A stretch of DNA of 64,000 bases from Anisakis pegreffii (Eukaryota; Nematoda; Chromadorea; Rhabditida; Anisakidae), in NCBI GenBank assembly GCA_035041965.1, contig JAPYMA010000850.1, positions 1 to 64,000 of the forward strand, written 5' to 3'. A program made the translations under genes and the position numbers. Position 1 is the first letter of the stretch, and each line of letters begins with the position of its first letter. Below, in pieces: positions 1 through 11,400 of this stretch. The notes below the pieces were generated by a model. The model was not told the origin of the DNA and did no database searches. It saw only the letters and a list, made by a program, of their open reading frames with translations.

Positions 1-3000
1 TATCATCATTTATATATCGTTCGATTGAGCAGAATCTCTTCTTTCCAACACTGAAATGCCGGCTTGAAAATTTCCAGTTTACGAGGAGATATAGGGATTT
101 TTGTGATCCTAATTAATGAAAATTTGAGTTTGATGATGTATTCAAGCTCACTGTCTTCTCAGCTTTGCCCGGAAACATATCATTATTTATACATCGTTCG
201 ATTGAGCAGAATCTCTTCTTTCTAACGGTGAAATGCCGGCTTGAAAATTCCCACTTTTCGAGGAGATATATTAATTTTTGTGATGCCATTCGGTTAAAGA
301 CATTCAAGCCTACCGTACCCTCAGCTTTGACCAGTAACATATCAATTTCTTCACACCAATCGATCAAGCTGAATCTCTGGATAAAGAAAATCATATATCT
401 TGTCGAGCGATTTTGCTTAGTTGAGGAGATCTAGCTATTTTTTTAAAGCTATCTTATCTAGCGCTGAGTCGCTCATTCACACTCCCGTATGATCACTATA
501 GATCAATAGAGGCTGTACATAACTATAGAAATTTGACTTCGATGTATTCGAGCTCACCGTCTTCTCAGCTTTGCCCGGAAACATATCATCATTTATATAC
601 CGTTCGATCGAGCAGAATCTCTTCTTTCCAACACTGAAATGCAGGCTTGAAAATTTCCAGTTTGCGAGGAGATATAGGGATTTTTGTGATCCTAATTAAT
701 GAAAATTTGAGTTTGATGATGTATTCAAGCTCACTATCTTCTCAACTTTTGCCCGGAAACATATCATTGTATACATCGTTCGATTGGGCAGAATCTTCTT
801 TCTAACGGTGAAATGCCAAAACTTGAAAATTCCAGTTTACGAAGGAGAGTATATTAATTTTTGTGATGCCATTCGGTTAAAGACATTCAAGCCTACCGTA
901 CCCTCAGCTTTGACCAGTAACATATCAATTTCTTCACACCAATCGATCAAGCTGAATCTCTGGATAAAGAAAATCATATATCTTGTCGAGCGATTTTGCT
1001 TAGTTGAGGAGATCTAGCTATTTTTTAAAGCTATCTTATCTAGCGCTGAGTCGCTCATTCACACTCCCGTATGATCACTATAGATCAATAGAGGCTGTAC
1101 ATAACTATAGAAATTTGACTTCGATGTATTCGAGCTCACCGTCTTCTCAGCTTTGCCCGGAAACATATCATCATTTATATATCGTTCGATTGAGCAGAAT
1201 CTCTTCTTTCCAACACTGAAATGCCGGCTTGAAAATTTCCAGTTTACGAGGAGATATAGGGATTTTTGTGATCCTAATTAATGAAAATTTGAGTTTGATG
1301 ATGTATTCAAGCTCACTGTCTTCTCAGCTTTGCCCGGAAACATATCATTATTTATACATCGTTCGATTGAGCAGAATCTCTTCTTTCTAACGGTGAAATG
1401 CCGGCTTGAAAATTCCCACTTTTCGAGGAGATATATTAATTTTTGTGATGCCATTCGGTTAAAGACATTCAAGCCTACCGTACCCTCAGCTTTGACCAGT
1501 AACATATCAATTTCTTCACACCAATCGATCAAGCTGAATCTCTGGATAAAGAAAATCATATATCTTGTCGAGCGATTTTGCTTAGTTGAGGAGATCTAGC
1601 TATTTTTTAAAGCTATCTTATCTAGCGCTGAGTCGCTCATTCACACTCCCGTATGATCACTATAGATCAATAGAGGCTGTACATAACTATAGAAATTTGA
1701 CTTCGATGTATTCGAGCTCACCGTCTTCTCAGCTTTGCCCGGAAACATATCATCATTTATATATCGTTCGATTGAGCAGAATCTCTTCTTTCCAACACTG
1801 AAATGCCGGCTTGAAAATTTCCAGTTTACGAGGAGATATAGGGATTTTTGTGATCCTAATTAATGAAAATTTGAGTTTGATGATGTATTCAAGCTCACTG
1901 TCTTCTCAGCTTTGCCCGGAAACATATCATTATTTATACATCGTTCGATTGAGCAGAATCTCTTCTTTCTAACGGTGAAATGCCGGCTTGAAAATTCCCA
2001 CTTTTCGAGGAGATATATTAATTTTTGTGATGCCATTCGGTTAAAGACATTCAAGCCTACCGTACCCTCAGCTTTGACCAGTAACATATCAATTTCTTCA
2101 CACCAATCGATCAAGCTGAATCTCTGGATAAAGAAAATCATATATCTTGTCGAGCGATTTTGCTTAGTTGAGGAGATCTAGCTATTTTTTTAAAGCTATC
2201 TTATCTAGCGCTGAGTCGCTCATTCACACTCCCGTATGATCACTATAGATCAATAGAGGCTGTACATAACTATAGAAATTTGACTTCGATGTATTCGAGC
2301 TCACCGTCTTCTCAGCTTTGCCCGGAAACATATCATCATTTATATATCGTTCGATTGAGCAGAATCTCTTCTTTCCAACACTGAAATGCCGGCTTGAAAA
2401 TTTCCAGTTTACGAGGAGATATAGGGATTTTTGTGATCCTAATTAATGAAAATTTGAGTTTGATGATGTATTCAAGCTCACTGTCTTCTCAGCTTTGCCC
2501 GGAAACATATCATCATTTATATACCGTTCGATTGAGCAGAATCTCTTCTTTCCAACACTGAAATGCCGGCTTGAAAATTTCCAGTTTACGAGGAGATATA
2601 GGGATTTTTGTGATCCTAATTAATGAAAATTTGAGTTTGATGATGTATTCAAGCTCACTGTCTTCTCAGCTTTGCCCGGAAACATATCATTATTTATACA
2701 TCGTTCGATTGAGCAGAATCTCTTCTTTCTAACGGTGAAATGCCGGCTTGAAAATTCCCACTTTTCGAGGAGATATATTAATTTTTGTGATGCCATTCGG
2801 TTAAAGACATTCAAGCCTACCGTACCCTCAGCTTTGACCAGTAACATATCAATTTCTTCACACCAATCGATCAAGCTGAATCTCTGGATAAAGAAAATCA
2901 TATATCTTGTCGAGCGATTTTGCTTAGTTGAGGAGATCTAGCTATTTTTTTAAAGCTATCTTATCTAGCGCTGAGTCGCTCATTCACACTCCCGTATGAT

Positions 3001-6000
3001 CACTATAGATCAATAGAGGCTGTACATAACTATAGAAATTTGACTTCGATGTATTCGAGCTCACCGTCTTCTCAGCTTTGCCCGGAAACATATCATCATT
3101 TATATATCGTTCGATTGAGCAGAATCTCTTCTTTCCAACACTGAAATGCCGGCTTGAAAATTTCCAGTTTACGAGGAGATATAGGGATTTTTGTGATCCT
3201 AATTAATGAAAATTTGAGTTTGATGATGTATTCAAGCTCACTGTCTTCTCAGCTTTGCCCGGAAACATATCATTATTTATACATCGTTCGATTGAGCAGA
3301 ATCTCTTCTTTCTAACGGTGAAATGCCGGCTTGAAAATTCCCACTTTTCGAGGAGATATATTAATTTTTGCGATGCCATTCGGTTAAAAAGACATTCAAG
3401 CCTACCGTACCCTCAACGACAATAACATATCAATTTCTTCCACCAATCTGATCAAGCTGAATCTCTGGATAAAGAAAAATCATATATAGTATCGAGCGAT
3501 TTTGCTTTAGTTGAGAGATCTGGCTATTTTTACTTCTCTTATCTGAAGCGATCGCTCATTCACCTCCCATGCCGTCTGCTATAGATCAATAGAGGCTATA
3601 CTTAACCTATAGAAATTTGACTTCGATGCATATTCGAGCTCCACCGTCTTCTCAGCTTCACCGAAACATATCATCATTTATACCGTTCGATCGAGCAGAA
3701 TCTTCTTTTCAACATTGAAATGCCGACAAGAAATTTCAGTTTTACGAGAATCTAAGTCTTCTTGAGTCTCATTAGTAAATTTAGTTTGTTAGTGTATTCA
3801 AGCTCATATCTTTATCAGCTTTACTTGCGACATATCATTGTTTATGCATCGTTCGATTGAGCAGAATCTCTTCTTTCTAACAATTTGTTAAACTAACCCA
3901 AAAATTCCCTTTTCAGGAGATATATTAATTTTTGTGATACCATTAAGTTAAAGACATTCCAAAGCCTGCAATGCCTCAGCTTTGACCAAGTAACATATCA
4001 TTCTTCCACCAATCAGTCGGCTGAATCTCACGGATAAAGAAAATCAGCATATCTTTGTCGAGCGATTTTGCTTAGTTGAGATCTATGTTTAAAGCTATCT
4101 TATAGCGTAGTCCTCGCGTTACTCACTCGTATGATCACTATAGATCAATAGAGGCTGTACATAACTATAGAAATTTGACTTCGATGTATTCGAGCTCACC
4201 GTCTTCTCAGCTTTGCCCGGAAACATATCATCATTTATATATCGTTCGATTGAGCAGAATCTCTTCTTTCCAACACTGAAATGCCGGCTTGAAAATTTCC
4301 AGTTTACGAGGAGATATAGGGATTTTTGTGATCCTAATTAATGAAAATTTGAGTTTGATGATGTATTCAAGCTCACTGTCTTCTCAGCTTTGCCCGGAAA
4401 CATATCATTATTTATACATCGTTCGATTGAGCAGAATCTCTTCTTTCTAACGGTGAAATGCCGGCTTGAAAATTCCCACTTTTCGAGGAGATATATTAAT
4501 TTTTGTGATGCCATTCGGTTAAAGACATTCAAGCCTACCGTACCCTCAGCTTTGACCAGTAACATATCAATTTCTTCACACCAATCGATCAAGCTGAATC
4601 TCTGGATAAAGAAAATCATATATCTTGTCGAGCGATTTTGCTTAGTTGAGGAGATCTAGCTATTTTTTTAAAGCTATCTTATCTAGCGCTGAGTCGCTCA
4701 TTCACACTCCCGTATGATCACTATAGATCAATAGAGGCTGTACATAACTATAGAAATTTGACTTCGATGTATTCGAGCTCACCGTCTTCTCAGCTTTGCC
4801 CGGAAACATATCATCATTTATACATCGTTCGATTGAGCAGAATCTCTTCTTTCTAACACTGAAATGCCGGCTTGAAAATTCCCACTTTTCGAGGAGATAT
4901 ATTAATTTTTGTGATGCCATTCGGTTAAAGACATTCAAGCCTACCGTACCCTCAGCTTTGACCAGTAACATATCAATTTCTTCACACCAATCGATCAAGC
5001 TGAATCTCTGGATAAAGAAAATCATATATTTTGTCGAGCGATTTTGCTTAGTTGAGGAGATCTAGCTATTTTTTTAAAGCTATCTTATCTAGCGCTGAGT
5101 CGCTCATTCACACTCCCGTATGATCACTATAGATCAATAGAGGCTGTACATAACTATAGAAATTTGACTTCGATGTATTCGAGCTCACCGTCTTCTCAGC
5201 TTTGCCCGGAAACATATCATCATTTATATACCGTTCGATCGAGCAGAATCTCTTCTTTCCAACACTGAAATGCCGGCTTGAAAATTTCCAGTTTACGAGG
5301 AGATATAGGGATTTTTGTGATCCTAATTAATGAAAATTTGAGTTTGATGATGTATTCAAGCTCACTGTCTTCTCAGCTTTGCCCGGAAACATATCATTAT
5401 TTATACATCGTTCGATTGAGCAGAATCTCTTCTTTCTAACGGTGAAATGCCGGCTTGAAATTCCCACTTTTTGAGGAGATATAAGGATTTTTGTGATCCC
5501 AATTAATGAAAATTTGACTTTGATGTATTCGAGCTCACCGTCTTCTCAGCTTTGCCCGGAAACATATCATCATTTGTACAGCGATTCTGATTGGGCAGAA
5601 TCTCTTCTTTCCGACGGTGGAACACCTAGCGTGAAAATTCTCACTCCTCGAGGAGATATAGGAATTTCATGTGATCCTAATTAATGGATATTTGAGTTTG
5701 ATGATGTATTCGAGCTCACCGTCTTCTCAGCTTTGCCCGGAAACATATCATCATTTATACACCGTTCGATTGGGCAGAATCTCTTCTTTCCGACGGTGGA
5801 ACACCTGCGTGAAAATTCTCACTCCTCGGGGAGATATAGGAATTTTTGTGATCCTAATTAATGGATATTTGAGTTTGATGATGTATTCAAGCTCACTGTC
5901 TTCTCAGCTTTGCCCGGAAACATATCACAATTTATACACCCTTCGATTGAGCAGAATCTCTTCTTTCTAACGGTGGAATGCTGGCTTGAAAATTTCCAGT

Positions 6001-6067
6001 TTGCGAGGAGATATATTAATTTTTGTGATGTTATTCGGTTAAAGACATTCAAGCCTACCGTACCCTC
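1..6067. repeat. Satellite array with 582-bp higher-order repeat
   Basis: Near-identical blocks repeat through the first 6 kb. The landmark cccgtatgatcactatag recurs near 484, 1066, 1649, 2231, 2991, 4128, 4709 and 5115, so spacings are about 582, 583, 582, 760, 1137, 581 and 406. Each 582-bp unit contains three related monomers sharing phrases such as cagctttgcccggaaacata and gaggagatata; two are about 178 bp and the third is longer. The 760 and 406 spacings equal 582 plus or minus one monomer. Repeating short open frames inside the array (for example 93 and 89 codons, on opposite strands) recur only because the DNA recurs, and I do not call them genes. The array is cut by the window start. 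Towards 5480-6060 the monomers become more diverged. Confidence 0.95.
3364..4130. repeat. Indel-rich degraded segment of the satellite
   Basis: Between two runs of almost identical units this segment aligns to the same monomers but carries many single-base insertions, deletions and substitutions (for example ggttaaaaagacattc against ggttaaagacattc). A shorter stretch of the same kind lies near 750-860. Either these are old inactive monomers inside a young array, or the consensus sequence is poor here. The burst of homopolymer-type indels beside near-perfect copies makes the second explanation a serious possibility. Confidence 0.7.
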
Positions 6068-6206
6068 ATGTAAGGAATTCGTCTTTTGTTGAAGGAAAGA
6101 ACTTGAATAAGAGTATATCGATTCCCAACTGATATCTTCCGAAGTGTCCTCAGTGCCTCGGCAGTTGAACCTCAGATTTCTTTGCCATTTTAGAGAATAG
6201 AACATA

Positions 6207-6585
6207 ATGAAGTTTAAATTTTCTGACAATGAGAATAATTAAAACTAGTTCTATTCACATGAACAAGAATTACATTAATGTCACATATGTAATTATGTAT
6301 ATTATGCTATGTTTATAGCGTAGATGAAATAATAAAACAATGCGAAATAATGAATGGAATGTCACTGTACAAAAAATGCAATTAAAGAACATTTCAACTG
6401 TATCGTATCACTGAATTTTTTGTACAATGACTTTTCATTCATTATCTTGCATTGTGTTATTATTTCATCTGCGGTATAAACATCGCATTATATACATAAT
6501 TACATATGTGACATTTATGTAATTCTTGTTCGTGTGAATATAACTAATTTTTATTATTCTCATTGTCTGAAAATTTAAACTTCAT
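6207..6585. repeat. Fold-back element 1 (170-bp arms)
   Basis: The left arm 6207-6376 reads back in reverse complement at about 6416-6585 with moderate divergence, separated by a loop of about 39 bp. The arm contains a run matching gtcactgtacaaaaaa on the left and ttttttgtacaatgac on the right. It starts just beyond the end of the satellite array. No open reading frame for a transposase lies inside, so it would be a non-autonomous MITE-like or fold-back element. Confidence 0.85.
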
Positions 6586-6980
6586 CGATATCATCTCAAT
6601 CTAGTCAACATAATTCTGCAAGGGTTCTTTTTGAATGAATCACTAATGTTGTATTATTTCTACGATATAGCTGTATCAGGTAGTTACACACTAGAAATAT
6701 TCCCAATTCAGTCATACGATACAGTTGAAATGTTCTTTAATTGCATTTTTTGTACAGTGACTTTCCATTCATTATTTCGCATTGTTTTATTATTTCATCT
6801 ACGGTATAAACATAGCATAATATACATAATTACAACTGTATCGTATGACTGAATTGGGAATATTTCTAGTGTGTAACTACCTGATACAGCTCTATCACAG
6901 AAATAATACAACATTAGTGATTTAAACGAGAAGAACCCTTCCAGAATTATGTTGACTAGATTGAGATAATATCGATGAAG
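6580..6980. repeat. Fold-back element 2 (148-bp arms)
   Basis: Arms 6580-6727 and 6833-6980 are reverse complements of each other with few differences. The 105-bp spacer 6728-6832 is a reverse-complement copy of part of the left arm of the neighbouring fold-back (about 6285-6395). The loop of element 1 also contains caactgtatcgtatcactga, which matches the inner end of the right arm here (caactgtatcgtatgactga). The two structures are therefore rearranged copies of one element. Confidence 0.85.
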
Positions 6981-6999
6981 TTCAAAACATTGTTGTTCT

Positions 7000-7817
7000 C
7001 ATGGAATCATGAAAAATTGAAGGGAAAGGGGAAACTTCATAGGAATGCAACATACGTGATACGTTAAACGACATATATCATACGAATGATTCACATAGTA
7101 TTCATTTCATGCATGTATGGATGGCATCCTCTCTTGATATCAGTTGATCATAAGGAACTGTGCTATGATCTACCAACATTTAATGATGATGTTTTTAGCA
7201 GAATTATTTTTGACAATGCGAACATGAGGGAAATGGAAGAAGTATGACTGCATGCATTGAACATACTAACTGTAAGTGCAAAAAGTATTGCAGTTTCTTT
7301 GGTATCTCAACCGAGCCCATTAAGCTCAATCTCTCGAAAGTTAGTGCAATTCATGCACACAATCGACGTGTTCTGATAAAATTAAGAAGTATCATTTCAC
7401 ACGAACCGAAAGAATTTGATCTGTTGAAGATAGGACATAAAATATTGAGATTATGAAACATCAGCAAAACATAATAACGACACATTGATAATAAAGATAA
7501 ATATTGATAGATGTAATCGCAATGTTAATGAAAAATAAAATGATAGCAACAATAATACAATAGTGATAATTGTTTAGAACTATAAAATGAAAATAATACT
7601 GATGATAAAATAAACTATTGAGCAAAGTGGCGAAATGTGAGCATCCAAGTGAAATGATTTACAATTTCGATGAGGTTTCATTGAGGTGATTCAGAATCAT
7701 TTTGATTGCTTGCTGATGAGACACACAATGAAACGAATCACTGATTTCCATTTTGTTTTCGCACTGATCATCATTGGCGGCCGTAAATTGATCAGCTTTC
7801 GATCACCTGAGTGGACA
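7000..7817. other. Gene-free interval
   Basis: I see only short open frames, the longest a 70-codon frame on the plus strand at 7244-7456 with no recognisable domain, and AT-rich DNA with many ataat runs around 7470-7620. Nothing here can be assigned. Confidence 0.5.
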
Positions 7818-8410
7818 TCAGGGAATCTCACAAATACTCTGCGTTGGTGCTTCAGAGACTGGTTGCGATTCCATTGGTTGCTGACTGACACTTCGAGATT
7901 CCTGCAATGAGAATTGTGTTGAAAAAGTTTGGACAGGATGATGTCTGGATAATATGTAATGCGATTCAGAGAAAACTTTCAAATTTTCTGATCAGCTGTT
8001 TGGGATACGATTACAGCAATGCCAAATATAAACTGCTGTCAAAAGTTTAAATTGAGTGACATGTCAAAAAAACAATTTTCTGGGAGAATTCTGAATGTGT
8101 TCAGCAAAGTTTATGTTGCTGTTAAACGAAGGAGGGAGAGGCAGATTTCATTCGAACCTAATAAAGTCTGCAAAAAGCATAAGCATGGAAGTGCTTGACT
8201 CACCTCAGGTATTGTTTCCTCTGGACTAGTATAGTAAGCAGAGCCGAGGATTTGATGCAAAAATATTGCCGACGGTTGTCCGGCAATTGAGTTGGCCAGA
8301 AACGATTTACTGGCCGATCGAACTCGTGCTTTGGCTTTCGCGATATTTTCGTGCTCTTTCCGACGCAAAAAACAACAACAGCAATATCGACAGAACAGAT
8401 TCCGGAACAA
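7818..8410 (-). CDS. 3' exons of a small putative membrane protein (Cys-rich tail)
   Basis: Two minus-strand exons join in phase 0. The first (8410 down to 8204) is preceded by acceptor gatatttcag and followed by donor GTGAGT. It encodes 69 residues opening LFRNLFCRYCCCCFLRRK, a cysteine cluster followed by basic residues that resembles a palmitoylated juxtamembrane stretch, then an Ala/Ser/Lys-rich part. The second (7901 down to 7818) follows acceptor attgcag and encodes a Gln/Ser/Pro-rich tail ending SICEIP and stop TGA at 7820-7818. The open frame continues above 8410 with a Met at 8503, so the first exon could instead start there. Family not recognised. The likely N-terminal exon is at 17967-18083, phase-compatible but 9.5 kb away. 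That link is inference. Confidence 0.5.
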
Positions 8411-11400
8411 CTGAAATATCATTGAGCGATTAACTGATTTTTTGATAGTTTGTTCATTTGACTGATCAAATTCAATTTTCGATTTTACATGTTTGGTCTT
8501 CAATTTTTAATTCAGTGCTTGAGAAATTGGAAAAAATTTTTTGTTCAAGGGGAGAATAATGCGAAGGATTTTATTGGATTGTTTTTATCAGACAGGAAAT
8601 CGATGACAATGATAACCATAGGGATAGTGATAATAGTAATGACAGTGAAATGACATGATATTGTTGATAATATCAGTTTGAATGCTGATGATAACAACTA
8701 TACCTATTATTGAATGAAAACAAATGGAAAGGCAAATTCCTTTGAATGCTAGACTTCCAATGCACAACAATAATAATACTATCATATTTAGGAAACGCTG
8801 CTGCATATCATCAGTAATGAAATGTTATATTCTTACTGATAAGACTGAGTCAATCAATGGCACTTGCAAAAAGCTAATCAAACATCTATTCATACTGATC
8901 AACATATGATAATAGCTGACAATGAGAAAAATGCGAAAAATTATTTTGACTAGACAATTTGAGTATGTGTACATCAAGCAAGCATGCATGCATGCTTGCA
9001 CACTGATGTTTACAGATTCGGGACTGTAATATCATCTAAAGAATAATATCAAAATGGTATGCTGTTTGCTCATTGCTAGCTTTTCATCTGGGGTTGTCAT
9101 GCATGCTTATCAGTGCTCTTCTATCTCGTTTTTCAACACGTCCTCGCTACAAATACATGTTATATGCATGATGGCTTCTTATCAAGCATGAGTGTTTTTG
9201 TATGCATGACGGCGTTTCATGACCGCCGGTTCTCCTGTCGGCAATGTAACTTTTCAAAAATTCAAATTATACTGTCACTAGTTAAATGAGTTTTACGGTT
9301 TAAGATCTTTTAATGAAGTATATAGCATGATAATGCTTTATGTGATTATATGGATGAATCTTATCAATATCGCTAGCTTGATTATAATTTTTTTTAATGT
9401 TGTGGCCATAGATAGGTTATAACAATCTACGTAGATCATTCTTATAATCTCGTTGGGCAAATGTCGCGTTTTCATAATCTTTTCAATTTTTATACTTTAT
9501 ATCATCATATCAGCATACAGCGTGATTTTACTTTCCGCATGTTATCAAGGTATTTACATTATTCCTGATCCTTGCTATCACGGTTTCGTTTTCGAGAGTG
9601 CTCTCGTATTTTTAAGATAATTTTGCGCATTCAAAGGAAATTCAGCGAAATTTTTATGCGATTTAGAAGAAGACAATTCTTTTGATGACAATTCATAATT
9701 ATTTCCAAGCTTTCCAGTTCTTAATTGATGTTTCTTTTGGCAATTAATCCGTCTACTATTCAATTATCTAATTGTAAGCAATTGTTCATTTTCATTCTGA
9801 TCTCGCTCGATGAATACTATAAAACAGCACAGCACATACATGTAAATATTCTATTGCATTTTCTCTGAATAACGCTGATAATTTAATGATCTCCGATGAT
9901 CCTCTTTTATCTCACACAGAACAATTCTTTCTCAACGGAAATAAATCTTCTATGCAAATCTTTAACGAATCCAACTTCTTGAATCAGAGTCAACAATCGA
10001 ACGCCCGTCCCGTAATTTCATTGCAGTTTTCATCCCTTTTCCCTTCATCTGCTGCTATGTTTAAACTTGTGATCGCTTATTCATTCACTGAACGAAACAT
10101 ATTGCGAAAACAAAATTGAAGCAGACACAAACGAAGAATAAAGCTGACCTTATGTGTTGAAATGTAAACATAAGTACAACTCACAATCAGCATCAATACA
10201 ATTTCAACTAAAGCTCAGTGAACGAAACAAAAGTTTATCTGAACTGAACTGAAGCGAAAAATCAATCGAAATTGAATTCTAGAATGTGAAATCTCTCAGC
10301 AAGATGTTCAAATCAAATCGACTCAATCAAAACTTAACTCAGCTAGCGACTGAATCGATCTACATTATAACTTTTCTATCGAATCTCCTCAATCCATACC
10401 AAACAAAGACCATTCTCTCGCAAATCCTCGGAAAAATGGCCGTTAGGCCATTGTTTGTATATGTTGATATAATATCCTGAACTATACTTGACGAAAGGAT
10501 CTGTTTAACAAATTCATCATCAAAAAGCCGAAAACATTATGTAGAAATTGTTTTTTTTGTTTTAATTTCGCTAGTTAAGTGCCTGTTTTGATGGATGGAA
10601 AGAACTAGCATTATGTGGGTAGTTTGATTGCGTAAGTGATTAATTGAACAGAGTTGAAGTTAATGACTGCAGATGCATTAATGCGTTTTGATTACGTCTG
10701 TGCTGATGTTTTTGCTGACATCAATGGCATTTGATGAGGATGAAGAAAGCTGGGCAAATGTTGATCTCAACTCAGCAATTTAAGAAGGAGATAAGTGAGT
10801 GGATGAACAAATCAAATCGGAAGTCAGTTAGATTGCGATTATGAAAGTCGATCAGAAAAGCTCGACATAGTTTGGATTGAATTCGTTGGAATTCGCGATC
10901 TTCAATGATTTTGGATTTTCTAAAGCACTGTTATTCTCAAAACCTTAATAAAGGTTGTTGATATTTCTGAAGATCTTCGGAACGCACATTGGTACTGAAT
11001 TTTATGGTCAGAATCTTCAGATGATAATTTGACAAATTCAGTAGGAAGACTTCGGTGAGAATTGAAAATTGGCAATGAAGAAAATCGAATCAAAATGGAA
11101 GAGAGATAGAATGGGAGAGAAGAAGATCACAAATAATTCTATTCAATTACCGTTGCTCGTAAGAGATGTTTCGAGACGCCTGATAGATAGATGCTGGGAA
11201 CGATTCAGCGGTGCGTTTTGATTAGTAGGACACAGGAAAATATGATTCGAAGCTTGCGATTAGGTTTGAAGATTCGATTAGTTTCAAGTGATAAGTAAGT
11301 ATCACCCAATCATCTAGAGAGTATAGCTATTATATGAGAAAATTTGAGCTGATTCTGCAAAAATTGAGATTCTGCAAATTCTGAAAAGGAATTCGAATAG

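Noticed and set aside
113..5065. Recurrent 89-93-codon open frames on both strands of the satellite
   Set aside because: They are copies of the same repeat DNA, overlap each other antisense and have no promoter, splice or domain evidence.
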